This document shows positions 7,123 to 13,681 of a stretch of 34,177 nt of DNA, piece by piece; position 1 is the first letter of the stretch; each line of letters starts with the position of its first letter. The notes beneath the pieces were generated by a model that saw only the letters and a program-made list of their open reading frames with translations, was not told the origin of the DNA and searched no databases. The DNA lies in assembly GCA_023667435.1 (NCBI GenBank), contig JAMPAB010000012.1, positions 1-34,177 of the forward strand. The letters run 5' to 3'. The stretch comes from Corallococcus sp. Lineage in GTDB: Bacteria > Bacillota > Clostridia > Christensenellales > CAG-314. A program made the translations under genes and the position numbers.

Positions 7123-8433
7123 TTGGCTGCTTTTTCAAATTTAACCGATAGATTGAATCACGCTTTTTCCAAACTGAGAAATCGCGGAGCGCTGACCGAG
7201 TTGGAAATTAAGCAGGCGATGCGCGAGGTAAGGGTCGCATTGTTGGAGGCGGACGTTAATTTCACCGTTGCCAAAGATTTTATAAATAAAGTAACCGAGC
7301 TTGCGATAGGGGAAGAAATACTTAAAAGTTTAACTCCCGGTCAACAAGTTATTAAGATAGTAAACGAACAGCTTATCGAGCTTTTGGGATCTACGCAAAG
7401 TAAATTGGGCGTATCTCCTAAACTGCCTACGATTATTATGATGTGCGGATTGCAGGGCGCGGGCAAAACTACGATGTGCGGTAAGCTTGCATTGCATTTG
7501 CAAAAGCAGGGCAAAAAAGTTTTACTTTGCGCAGACGACGTATACCGTCCCGCCGCTATAAAGCAATTGGAAATAGTGGCGAATAAAGTTAAGGCGGGAT
7601 TTTTCGAAATGGGTCAGGGCAATCCTACCAAGATTGCCGAATCCGCCGTTAAGTATGCCGAAAAAAGCGGTTTCGATACCGTAATCATAGATACTGCGGG
7701 CAGACTTCATATTAACGAAGAATTGATGAACGAGTTGAAATCCATCAAAAAGGCCGTTAACGTTTACGAGACTTTGCTTGTAGTGGATTCGATGACCGGA
7801 CAGGACGCCGTCAACGTTGCCAAATCGTTTGACGAAGCGTTGAATATAAGTGGCGTCATTATGACTAAGCTGGACGGCGATACGCGCGGCGGCGCTACTT
7901 TGTCTATTAAAGCGGTTACAGGCAAACCCATCAAGTTTGTCGGAACGGGCGAGAAGTCGGAAGATTTGGAACCGTTTTATCCCGACAGAATGGCTTCGCG
8001 GATTTTGGGTATGGGCGACGTGCTTACTCTTATCGAAAAAGCGCAAACGGCGATAGACGAAGAGCAAGCTTTGAAGATGGCTAAAAAGATGAAGGAGGCT
8101 TCTTTCGATTTGAACGACTTTCTCGAACAATTCGAGCAGGTTGCGAAAATGGGCGACTTAAACGATCTTGTAGGAATGATACCCGGCGCAAGCAGAATGA
8201 AGCTCGGCGATAAAAAGGTTGACGAGGGGCAGATTAAGCGCAATAAGGCGATCATTCAATCTATGACGAAAGAGGAGCGTTCTAATCCCAAAATCCTCAA
8301 TTACTCGCGACGTAAACGTATAGCGGCAGGATGCGGTTTGCAGGTACAGGACGTTAACCGATTGATAAAGCAATTCGAGCAATCGCGCGATTTGATGAAG
8401 CGAATGTCAAAATCCAAACGGTTACCTTTTTAA
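7123..8433 (+). CDS. ffh: Signal recognition particle protein Ffh (436 aa)
   Basis: Ffh is the SRP GTPase that binds signal sequences and 4.5S/6S RNA and docks on FtsY. The N and G domains show GLQGAGKT at 109-116, DDVYRPAA at 138-145, DTAGR at 190-194, TKLDGDTRGG at 248-257 and GTGEK at 274-278. The M domain (about 300-436) is methionine-rich and contains the RNA-binding stretch SRRKRIAAGCGLQVQDVNRL at 395-414; the usual GSG is GCG here (Cys404). The start is TTG 7123, set by AGGAG at 7111-7115 with seven bases of spacing; translation in this frame begins MAAFSNL, the normal Ffh beginning. Length is normal. Confidence 0.97.
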   Translation: MAAFSNLTDRLNHAFSKLRNRGALTELEIKQAMREVRVALLEADVNFTVAKDFINKVTELAIGEEILKSLTPGQQVIKIVNEQLIELLGSTQSKLGVSPKLPTIIMMCGLQGAGKTTMCGKLALHLQKQGKKVLLCADDVYRPAAIKQLEIVANKVKAGFFEMGQGNPTKIAESAVKYAEKSGFDTVIIDTAGRLHINEELMNELKSIKKAVNVYETLLVVDSMTGQDAVNVAKSFDEALNISGVIMTKLDGDTRGGATLSIKAVTGKPIKFVGTGEKSEDLEPFYPDRMASRILGMGDVLTLIEKAQTAIDEEQALKMAKKMKEASFDLNDFLEQFEQVAKMGDLNDLVGMIPGASRMKLGDKKVDEGQIKRNKAIIQSMTKEERSNPKILNYSRRKRIAAGCGLQVQDVNRLIKQFEQSRDLMKRMSKSKRLPF

Positions 8434-8493
8434 CGGATAAATTTGTTGCGTAAACAATTTAAATAAATATTAAATACTTTGGAGGAAACAAAA

Positions 8494-8754
8494 ATGGCAG
8501 TAAAAATGAGATTAACGAGAATGGGCGACAAGAAAAGTCCTTTTTACCGTGTTGTAGTTATCGATTCGCATAAAGCTCGCGACGGACAGTACGTGGACCT
8601 TGTCGGTACTTACAATCCTATCAACGAGGAGCTTAACATCGACGTCGATAAAGCTAAAAAATGGATAGATTGCGGCGTTCAACCTACCGAAACGGTTAAA
8701 ACATTGTTGGTTCGTTCTAACGTTATAGAAGCTAAAAAATCCAAAAAAGCGTAA
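8494..8754 (+). CDS. rpsP: 30S ribosomal protein S16 (86 aa)
   Basis: S16 is a small-subunit assembly protein. The start MAVKMRLTRMGDKKSPFYRV and the later DGQYVDLVGTYNP are hallmark S16 sequence, and the length is typical. I place the start at ATG 8494, nine bases after the end of a strong GGAGG at 8481-8485; an in-frame TTG at 8479 lies before the ribosome binding site and is not a start. The gene is 60 bases after ffh and 15 bases before khpA, the standard Firmicutes order. Confidence 0.97.
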   Translation: MAVKMRLTRMGDKKSPFYRVVVIDSHKARDGQYVDLVGTYNPINEELNIDVDKAKKWIDCGVQPTETVKTLLVRSNVIEAKKSKKA

Positions 8755-8769
8755 CGCGGGGAAACGTAT

Positions 8770-9000
8770 ATGGTAGAATTAGTTACTTATATCGTAGAAC
8801 AGCTTGTTGACGATAAGGAAGCGATTGACATTACGTCGGAAACGGAAAACGATATCGAAAAGATTACTATCCGCGTTGCGGAGAACGATATCGGCAAAGT
8901 TATCGGGAAACAAGGCAAAATAGCAATGTCTATCCGTACTTTGGCGAAAGCGGTCGGGATTAAAAACGGCAAAAGATACAGTATCGAGATAGCAGACTAA
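8770..9000 (+). CDS. khpA: KH-domain RNA-binding protein KhpA (76 aa)
   Basis: KhpA (YlqC) is a small single-KH RNA-binding protein that in other Firmicutes pairs with KhpB/Jag and influences cell division and elongation. The KH signature GKVIGKQGKIA (about residues 40-50), with its GxxG loop, is intact and the length is typical. ATG 8770 follows GGGGAA. Neighbours rpsP and rimM match the usual order. A terminator-like hairpin follows directly, so khpA may end one of the operon's transcripts. Confidence 0.95.
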   Translation: MVELVTYIVEQLVDDKEAIDITSETENDIEKITIRVAENDIGKVIGKQGKIAMSIRTLAKAVGIKNGKRYSIEIAD

Positions 9001-9007
9001 TCAATTT

Positions 9008-9039
9008 GCCACAAGACGTTATTCTTGTGGCTTTTCTTT
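9008..9039 (+). terminator. Intrinsic terminator or attenuator abutting the rimM start
   Basis: GCCACAAG (9008-9015) pairs perfectly with CTTGTGGC (9024-9031) around an 8-base loop and is followed by TTTTCTTT (9032-9039). The rimM ATG starts at 9040, so the terminator occupies the place where its ribosome binding site should be. Confidence 0.75.
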
Positions 9040-9540
9040 ATGAAAATAGAAATCGGAAAAATAGTCAAAGCGCAGGGGATTAAAGGCGAAGTCAAAATAG
9101 CTTGCTATCTTGACGATTCGTCTATGCTCAAAAACGTAAAAGAAATGTATATAGGAAGCGCAGCGTACGCCGTCAAACATTTAAGATGCGACGGAGCGTT
9201 TTGCTATGCGCTGTTCGATGGCATAGAAGACAGAAATCTTGCGGAAAGTCTGAAAAACCGTACGGTGTACGCCGATAAAGAGAATGTTGCAATGCCCGAT
9301 AACAGATACTTTATTTCCGATTTGATAGGGTGTAAAGTTTTGCTTGACGACGGCAGCGTTGTGGGTAACGTTCGCGAGGTGTTGCAATACGGTTCGGCAG
9401 ACGTATTCGTCTGCATAAATAACGGAAAATCGGTATCGTTTCCCTTTTTAAACGATTTGATAGTTTCGGTCAATATTGCAGGTAAGCAAATCGTGTTAGG
9501 TTCTAAGCGTTTTACGGAGGTAGCCGTGTATGAAGATTGA
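9040..9540 (+). CDS. rimM: Ribosome maturation factor RimM (166 aa)
   Basis: RimM helps build the 30S head and binds S19. The N-terminal barrel starts IEIGKIVKAQGIKGEVKI, a clear RimM signature, and the C-terminal PRC-barrel-like half includes YFISDLIGCKVLLDDGSVVG and FPFLNDLI. Length is normal. ATG 9040 is the only sensible start by homology; an in-frame TTG at 9025 lies inside the hairpin. There is no ribosome binding site: the bases before ATG are the T-tract of the hairpin at 9008-9039. The end overlaps trmD by 11 bases, so trmD may be coupled to it. Confidence 0.95.
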   Translation: MKIEIGKIVKAQGIKGEVKIACYLDDSSMLKNVKEMYIGSAAYAVKHLRCDGAFCYALFDGIEDRNLAESLKNRTVYADKENVAMPDNRYFISDLIGCKVLLDDGSVVGNVREVLQYGSADVFVCINNGKSVSFPFLNDLIVSVNIAGKQIVLGSKRFTEVAVYED

Positions 9541-10204
9541 CGTACTGACGCTGTTCCCGGAAATGTTTACGGCGCTAGACAGTTCGCTTATGGGCAAAGC
9601 GCGCGAAAAAGGTTTGTATTCTTTAACTTGTCATAATATTCGCGATTACTCGCGAGACAAACACAAAAAATGCGACGACGCTCCTTTCGGAGGCGGCGCA
9701 GGGATGGTTATGACGCCGCAGCCCATTCACGATTGCATCGAAGCGGTTGACCCCGAGCGCAGAGCGCTGAGAATTTTTATGTCTCCGCGCGGAAAGCCGC
9801 TTACGCAGTCCGTTGTGAAAGAACTGTCTGACGTAGAGCGTCTACTGATACTTTGCGGACATTACGAAGGCGTGGATCAACGCGTTATCGATATGGATAT
9901 AGATCTGGAGATTTCCATAGGCGACTACGTTCTGTCGGGCGGAGAAATTCCCGCTATGGTTTTGATTGACAGCGTATTGCGGTATGTTCCCGACGTTTTG
10001 GGTAACAGCGATTCTACGTCTGAGGAGTCGTTTTCTCAATCCTTGTTGGAGTATCCTCAATATACACGTCCGCAAGATTTTTGCGGACGTGCCGTTCCCG
10101 AAGTGCTGTTAAGCGGTAATCATCGGAATATAAACAAGTGGCATCGCGAACAGGCGCTGGAAATCACCCGCAAAAACCGCCCTGATCTGTTGGAGGAGAA
10201 ATGA
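9530..10204 (+). CDS. trmD: tRNA (guanine37-N1)-methyltransferase TrmD (224 aa)
   Basis: TrmD methylates G37 next to the anticodon, using S-adenosylmethionine bound in a trefoil-knot (SPOUT) fold, and prevents +1 frameshifting. Seen here: DAPFGGGAGMVM at 50-61, SPRGKPLTQ at 85-93, CGHYEGVDQRV at 109-119, the knot IGDYVLSGGE at 130-139 and EYPQYTRP at 174-181. Arg151 equals E. coli Arg154. At the position of the proposed catalytic Asp169 (E. coli EDSF) this protein has EESF with Glu166, codon GAG at 10025-10027. The start ATG 9530 is preceded by ACGGAGG inside rimM. The C-terminus is about 20-30 residues shorter than in many homologues. The stop overlaps the rbgA start as ATGA. Confidence 0.96.
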   Translation: MKIDVLTLFPEMFTALDSSLMGKAREKGLYSLTCHNIRDYSRDKHKKCDDAPFGGGAGMVMTPQPIHDCIEAVDPERRALRIFMSPRGKPLTQSVVKELSDVERLLILCGHYEGVDQRVIDMDIDLEISIGDYVLSGGEIPAMVLIDSVLRYVPDVLGNSDSTSEESFSQSLLEYPQYTRPQDFCGRAVPEVLLSGNHRNINKWHREQALEITRKNRPDLLEEK

Positions 10205-11052
10205 ATATTCAGTGGTTTCCCGGACATATGACTAAGGCTTTGCGGATGATGGAGGAAAACGTAGTTATAGTGGACGCGATAGGTTACGTTTTGGATGCAC
10301 GCGCTCCTCGCTCCTGTTTCAACCCGAGCTTCGATAAAATCGTCGGCAATAAGCCGTGCGTTTTCATTCTTAATAAGAGCGACCTCGCCGACAAAGTTAA
10401 GTTGAATAAATGGGAACAGTATTTCAAAACGCGCAATATACCTTACGTAACCGCGACCGCGACTGCGTCGGCGGAAGCAAGCAAGATCTCCGACGCATTT
10501 GCCGCGATTACCGAACCGTTGCGAGCAAAATACAAGGCAAAAGGTCTGTTTAAGCCCGTACGTTGCCTTATAATCGGCGTTCCGAACTGCGGCAAATCAA
10601 CCCTCATCAATTGTTTGTCCGGCAGAAAAACGGTTATAACGGGCGATAAACCGGGAGTTACTAAAGGCAAGCAATGGGTGCGTCTGCAATCCGGCTTAGA
10701 GCTTTTAGATACGCCGGGAACGCTTTGGCCCAAGTTCGACAGCGATCGCGTTGCTTCGCGTTTATGCTTTATAGGCAGTATCAAGGACGACGTGGTGGAT
10801 CTGTACGAAGTAGCTTGTATGCTTATTGCCGAGTTACTCGATTTGTACCCCGATATGCTTTCCGCGCGTTATAAGATTTCAGTCGAAAACAAGTCTGTCG
10901 CGGAAATATTCGACGCGATAGCTCTTAAACGCGGCTTTTTGCTCAGGGGCGGAGAAATCGACGGCGAGCGTTGCGCCAAAGCAATTTTGGACGATTTCAG
11001 AAAAGGCAAAATGGGCGGGATTACGTTTGATTTACCGGAGGATGCTGAATAA
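10201..11052 (+). CDS. rbgA: Ribosome biogenesis GTPase RbgA/YlqF (283 aa)
   Basis: RbgA is the circularly permuted GTPase needed late in 50S assembly. It starts MNIQWFPGHMTKALRMM, typical of the family. The GTPase motifs occur in permuted order: G4 NKSD at 58-61 precedes the P-loop GVPNCGKS at 126-133, the G2 Thr near 154 and G3 DTPG at 170-173. A C-terminal helical RNA-binding domain follows. GGAGG at 10192-10196 sets the ATG, which overlaps the trmD stop. In many Firmicutes rplS lies between trmD and rbgA; here the two overlap and rplS is absent. Confidence 0.96.
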   Translation: MNIQWFPGHMTKALRMMEENVVIVDAIGYVLDARAPRSCFNPSFDKIVGNKPCVFILNKSDLADKVKLNKWEQYFKTRNIPYVTATATASAEASKISDAFAAITEPLRAKYKAKGLFKPVRCLIIGVPNCGKSTLINCLSGRKTVITGDKPGVTKGKQWVRLQSGLELLDTPGTLWPKFDSDRVASRLCFIGSIKDDVVDLYEVACMLIAELLDLYPDMLSARYKISVENKSVAEIFDAIALKRGFLLRGGEIDGERCAKAILDDFRKGKMGGITFDLPEDAE

Positions 11053-11642
11053 TGTTAGAGTACGAAAGACAAGCTTTGTCGTCGGGGGCGCGTTATATAG
11101 CGGGCATCGACGAGGCGGGAAGAGGTCCGTTGGCCGGCCCCGTAGTGGTGGCGGCGGCGATTATGCCTTTGGACGATTTGATAGAAGGCGTAAACGACAG
11201 CAAAAAACTTTCGGCGAAAAAACGCGACTTGTTATACGATGCCATTATGTCGAAAGCGATAGACGTACGGGTGTCCGTCATATCTAACGAAGAAATTGAC
11301 GAAATCAATATTTTAAACGCTACAAAGAAAGGTATGCTGAATTGCATTGACGGACTTGCAAACGTCGATTGCGTACTGATTGACGCGGTCAAACTGGAAT
11401 GCAGCGTTCCGACCGTCTCTATTATTCACGGAGACGCGCTAAGTTACAGCATTGCCGCAGCAAGCATTGTAGCAAAGGTTACGCGAGACAGACTTATGCT
11501 TGAATACGACAAACAGTTTCCTCAATATAATTTCGCCAAGCATAAAGGTTACGGCACTGCCGAACATATCAAATTATTGAAACAATACGGTCCTTGCCCG
11601 ATACATCGAAAAACGTTTATAGGGCATTTTGTCGAGGTGTAA
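11052..11642 (+). CDS. rnhB: Ribonuclease HII (196 aa)
   Basis: RNase HII cuts RNA in RNA-DNA hybrids and starts removal of misincorporated ribonucleotides. The active-site stretch AGIDEAGRGPLAGPVVVAA (from about residue 17) carries the first Asp and Glu; further acidic residues occur in CVLIDAVKL and KVTRDRLMLEYD, completing the DEDD-type set. HKGYGTAEH and GPCPIHRKTF near the end are typical. The ATG at 11052 shares its first base with the rbgA stop, and GGAGG at 11036-11040 precedes it. The length is normal, so it is complete. Confidence 0.96.
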   Translation: MLEYERQALSSGARYIAGIDEAGRGPLAGPVVVAAAIMPLDDLIEGVNDSKKLSAKKRDLLYDAIMSKAIDVRVSVISNEEIDEINILNATKKGMLNCIDGLANVDCVLIDAVKLECSVPTVSIIHGDALSYSIAAASIVAKVTRDRLMLEYDKQFPQYNFAKHKGYGTAEHIKLLKQYGPCPIHRKTFIGHFVEV

Positions 11643-11643
11643 G

Positions 11644-11988
11644 TTGAACACGCATATAATCGGCGTCGCAGGAGAGGACTGCGCCGTTAAATATCTGCAA
11701 AAACACGGTTATACAATACTCGAACGTAATTTCAAATGCAAATTCGGCGAAATCGATATTGTTGCGACACATAAACGGTTCGTTGTGTTTATCGAAGTTA
11801 AAAGCCGCAAAAACGATGCTTTCGGTCAACCTCGCGAAGCTGTTACCGATTATAAACAAAGCAGAATAATATCTTGCGCTACGTACTGGTTATATTTGCG
11901 TAAAAGAACTGGCGTTCCTATAAGATTCGACGTCGTTGAAGTTGTTAACGGCGCCGTAAACGTTATCGAAGACGCTTTCCGCCCCTGA
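11644..11988 (+). CDS. yraN: YraN family (UPF0102) nuclease-like protein (114 aa)
   Basis: A small protein with a restriction-endonuclease-like core, often encoded after rnhB; its biological role is unsettled. The family pattern is clear: GEDCAVKYLQKHGYTILERN, then FGEIDIVA and FIEVKSRK, giving the D...ExK catalytic motif, then REAVTDYKQSRI and RFDVVEV. I choose TTG 11644 as the start because GAGG at 11634-11637 lies six bases upstream and the family usually begins a few residues before GxxGE. It follows rnhB by one base and is the last gene of the operon. Confidence 0.9.
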   Translation: MNTHIIGVAGEDCAVKYLQKHGYTILERNFKCKFGEIDIVATHKRFVVFIEVKSRKNDAFGQPREAVTDYKQSRIISCATYWLYLRKRTGVPIRFDVVEVVNGAVNVIEDAFRP

Positions 11989-12158
11989 AACCGACTAATA
12001 AATGTTTATAATTTTTATTTTGGCAAGTTCATTAACTACTATTTCACACATAGTACATCTATTTTTCTTTATTTGACAGTGAAATCGTAGTATAATCGGC
12101 CGATTTTGCTTATGCGGCTTTTAAAAATAATTTAGAGATAAAAAGTTGCCCTATGCGC
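11989..12158. other. AT-rich intergenic region before the tRNA promoter
   Basis: No gene was seen. It holds a 12-bp perfect palindrome AATCGGCCGATT (12094-12105) overlapping a TATAAT (12091-12096). No strong terminator for the rnhB operon was recognised here. Confidence 0.4.
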
Positions 12159-12187
12159 TTTACAAACTTCGTAAGATAAGTTATAAT
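12159..12187 (+). promoter_or_regulatory. Promoter of tRNA-Ala
   Basis: TTTACA (12159-12164), 17-base spacer, TATAAT (12182-12187). The predicted start near 12194 gives a short leader of about 30 bases to the tRNA. Confidence 0.75.
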
Positions 12188-12224
12188 GACGCTAGAGCAT
12201 TGTGAAATACATTAATAATTTTTC

Positions 12225-12301
12225 GGGGCTATGGCGCAGTTGGCTAGCGCGCTTGACTGGCAGTCAAGAGGTCAGGGGTTCAAATCCCCTTAGCTCCACC
12301 A
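12225..12301 (+). tRNA. tRNA-Ala(GGC) with encoded CCA
   Basis: A full cloverleaf can be drawn. The acceptor stem is 12225-12231 with 12291-12297 and contains the alanine identity pair G3-U70 (12227 with 12295). The D arm is GCGC/GCGC, the anticodon stem CTTGA/TCAAG with loop CTGGCAG, giving anticodon GGC, and the T stem is AGGGG/CCCCT with loop TTCAAAT. The discriminator base is A12298 and CCA (12299-12301) is encoded. It would read GCC and GCU alanine codons. Confidence 0.96.
12281..12301 (+). repeat. tRNA 3'-end direct repeat, copy inside the tRNA gene
   Basis: The last 21 bases of the tRNA-Ala gene, from the T loop to CCA, recur exactly at 12469-12489. The spacing start to start is 188 bp. 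Confidence 0.85.
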
Positions 12302-12468
12302 GCAGGCGGCTTGCTTTTAGGTCGCAACAGAAAGGAACTCTTATTCAAGCGTTCCTTTTCTATTGCTTCCTATATGTGTCGTCGCCCTCCTACTGTTGCA
12401 ATAGGGGACAGTTTGAAATAATGTAGCGCTCCGTTTCTCTACGCTTACTTTTTGCTTACGCAAAAACA
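12302..12468. other. 167-bp interval between the two tRNA 3' ends
   Basis: It holds the hairpin at 12331-12360 and no credible gene. It is far too short for an integrase, so if the flanking 21-bp repeats are attachment sites, this is at most a deleted remnant. Confidence 0.4.
12331..12360 (+). terminator. Likely terminator of tRNA-Ala
   Basis: AAAGGAAC (12331-12338) pairs with GTTCCTTT (12351-12358). Inside, CTT and AAG can extend the stem around a 4-base loop after one mismatch. It is followed by TCTATT, so the T-tract is weak. Confidence 0.55.
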
Positions 12469-12489
12469 CAAATCCCCTTAGCTCCACCA
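12469..12489 (+). repeat. Second copy of the tRNA-Ala 3' end (attachment-site-like)
   Basis: An exact 21-bp copy of the tRNA-Ala 3' terminus, including CCA, with no tRNA body upstream. This pattern is typical of site-specific integration at a tRNA 3' end, where one copy rebuilds the tRNA and the other marks the far boundary. A tandem tRNA duplication that later lost its 5' part would look the same. Confidence 0.7.
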
Positions 12490-12569
12490 ATGTCGTTAAA
12501 GTTTGAACACCTAATACGAATACATATTTGTAAACGGTGTAGCGGGCTTTGCAGTATACAGCTAAAAGC

Positions 12570-12594
12570 AACGGAAATGTCCGTTCTTTTTTTT
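12570..12594 (+). terminator. Intrinsic terminator downstream of the second tRNA end
   Basis: AACGGA (12570-12575) and TCCGTT (12580-12585) form a 6-bp stem with a 4-base loop, followed by C and eight T (12587-12594). It may have been the original terminator of the tRNA before the 188-bp duplication. Confidence 0.8.
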
Positions 12595-12717
12595 GTCTGC
12601 CTACCGGTTTATTTAAAGCACGCAGCGGCGCTGTTCTATTGTGCGTCGCCCTTCATTTTTTACTTCAGTAAAGCTTGATTTAGACGTTTTTCTATGTTAC
12701 AATAGCATATAGAAAAC

Positions 12718-12735
12718 GGTTAACAACGTTTAACT
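12718..12735 (+). repeat. 18-bp palindromic motif, copy 1
   Basis: GGTTAACAACGTTTAACT matches the consensus AGTTRRCGACGTYYAACT shared with 16950-16967, 26980-26997 and 27091-27108. It lies next to the inverted hairpin-repeat copy at 12757-12815. Confidence 0.5.
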
Positions 12736-12756
12736 GCCGTTAACTTATCTACTCGT

Positions 12757-12815
12757 TATTAATCCGTATCACGTAATAATGTATTGTAAAAATATTGTTC
12801 AAGTACGCTATAATA
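12757..12815 (-). repeat. Hairpin repeat family, inverted copy
   Basis: Read on the minus strand, this segment shares GAACAATATT, CAATAC and CGTGATACG with the copy at 27117-27182 in the same order and spacing. Its arms pair less well than in the other copies (outer TATTA/TAATA and an inner 4-bp part, with an internal loop). On the plus strand it contributes TATAAT at 12809-12814, a possible -10 box for the gene at 12853. Confidence 0.6.
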
Positions 12816-12852
12816 CATATACGTAACAGCTAACTGCCTAACGGGTGTAACT

Positions 12853-13578
12853 ATGGAAATTTTTCTTGAATTTTTATTCGAACTGATTTTCGAGCCTATA
12901 CTGATTGTATTATTTTACGGACCGATTGAAATACTGTCGACGCCGATAGAACTTGCCGCTAAAACATCGCAAAAACGCGGTCTGCCGAAATGGCTTCGTA
13001 TTGTATTGGCAACGTTGATGATTGTTGCCGTAATCGCGTCGATAGCTGCAATAGCGGTAGGGGCGGTGTTGATTTCAAAATTTGTATCGGACGTCGAAAG
13101 AACTCGGGGAATTGTTCTGTTGGTTGTCGGCATAGTTTTATTCGTCGCTTATTGCATATCGTCGATAGCGCTTTACTGCAATAAAGACGTTCGCCGCGCG
13201 CGAAAAATTGCAGCTGCGAAAAAGAAGTTTCGAAGCTGTTCCAAATTTGCGCAAATTTTGGGACGCGGTGTAACCGTCGATATCGACAGACCCGTCGGTT
13301 GCGCGCATCCTGTTTACGAACATATCGCGCTCGAAGTTAATTGCGGCTCGGTTCGCGGACAGATCTGTCTTGACGGAAGTTGTCAATGCGCGTTTGTTTT
13401 GGGCGTTGAAGAACCTCTCGACGTATTCGAAGGTACGGTTAGCGCGGTTATTTGTCGCGGTGAAGACGACGAAAATATATGGATAGTGACACCCGAGAAT
13501 TATGCCGTTACGCAAGAAGAAGTATTGTCTAAAACGCATTTCGAAGACGAAAATTACGCCGTCGAGCTGCTTAGATAA
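12853..13578 (+). CDS. Membrane protein with degenerate inorganic-pyrophosphatase-like domain (241 aa)
   Basis: The N-terminal half is hydrophobic, with likely membrane segments at about 5-23, 49-77 and 87-108. From about 138 the sequence follows the small clostridial form of family I pyrophosphatase: VTVDIDRPVGCAHP (140-153), FVLGVEEPLDVFEG (181-194), then HFEDENYAVELL at the end. The residues that bind metal and substrate are mostly changed. The NYGY-like segment is NCGS (163-166), the DGEExD metal motif is DGSCQC (only Asp174 kept), and the ND..EDK segment is EDDENI (Asp205 kept, Asn208 and Ile209 replacing Asp and Lys). It is therefore probably not an active pyrophosphatase, but may bind a ligand or partner. 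The ribosome binding site is weak (GGGTG). No operon partner is evident. Confidence 0.8.
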   Translation: MEIFLEFLFELIFEPILIVLFYGPIEILSTPIELAAKTSQKRGLPKWLRIVLATLMIVAVIASIAAIAVGAVLISKFVSDVERTRGIVLLVVGIVLFVAYCISSIALYCNKDVRRARKIAAAKKKFRSCSKFAQILGRGVTVDIDRPVGCAHPVYEHIALEVNCGSVRGQICLDGSCQCAFVLGVEEPLDVFEGTVSAVICRGEDDENIWIVTPENYAVTQEEVLSKTHFEDENYAVELLR

Positions 13579-13582
13579 ATAT

Positions 13583-13596
13583 CCGTGTTGTCACGG
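13583..13596. repeat. Short hairpin between convergent genes
   Basis: CCGTG/CACGG with a 4-base loop lies just after the stop of the pyrophosphatase-like gene. No T-run follows on either strand, so a terminator role is doubtful. Confidence 0.3.
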
Positions 13597-13681
13597 CAAA
13601 GTTTATTCTCCGCAATTGCGTCAAGCGGACGCGTTTGTCGTTTTGAATTTTAATTAACTGACCTTTAATTTTTAAGCCGCT

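Noticed and set aside
11027..11287. Arg-rich open frame across the rbgA-rnhB junction
   Set aside because: It is an out-of-frame reading of the well-conserved rnhB active-site region; rnhB is certain.
12073..12096. TTGACA and TATAAT upstream of tRNA-Ala
   Set aside because: The spacing is only 12 bases, too short for sigma-A; the pair at 12159-12187 is properly spaced and closer to the tRNA.
12490..12678. Open frame starting just after the second tRNA 3' end
   Set aside because: It runs through a strong terminator hairpin and T-run and has no ribosome binding site.
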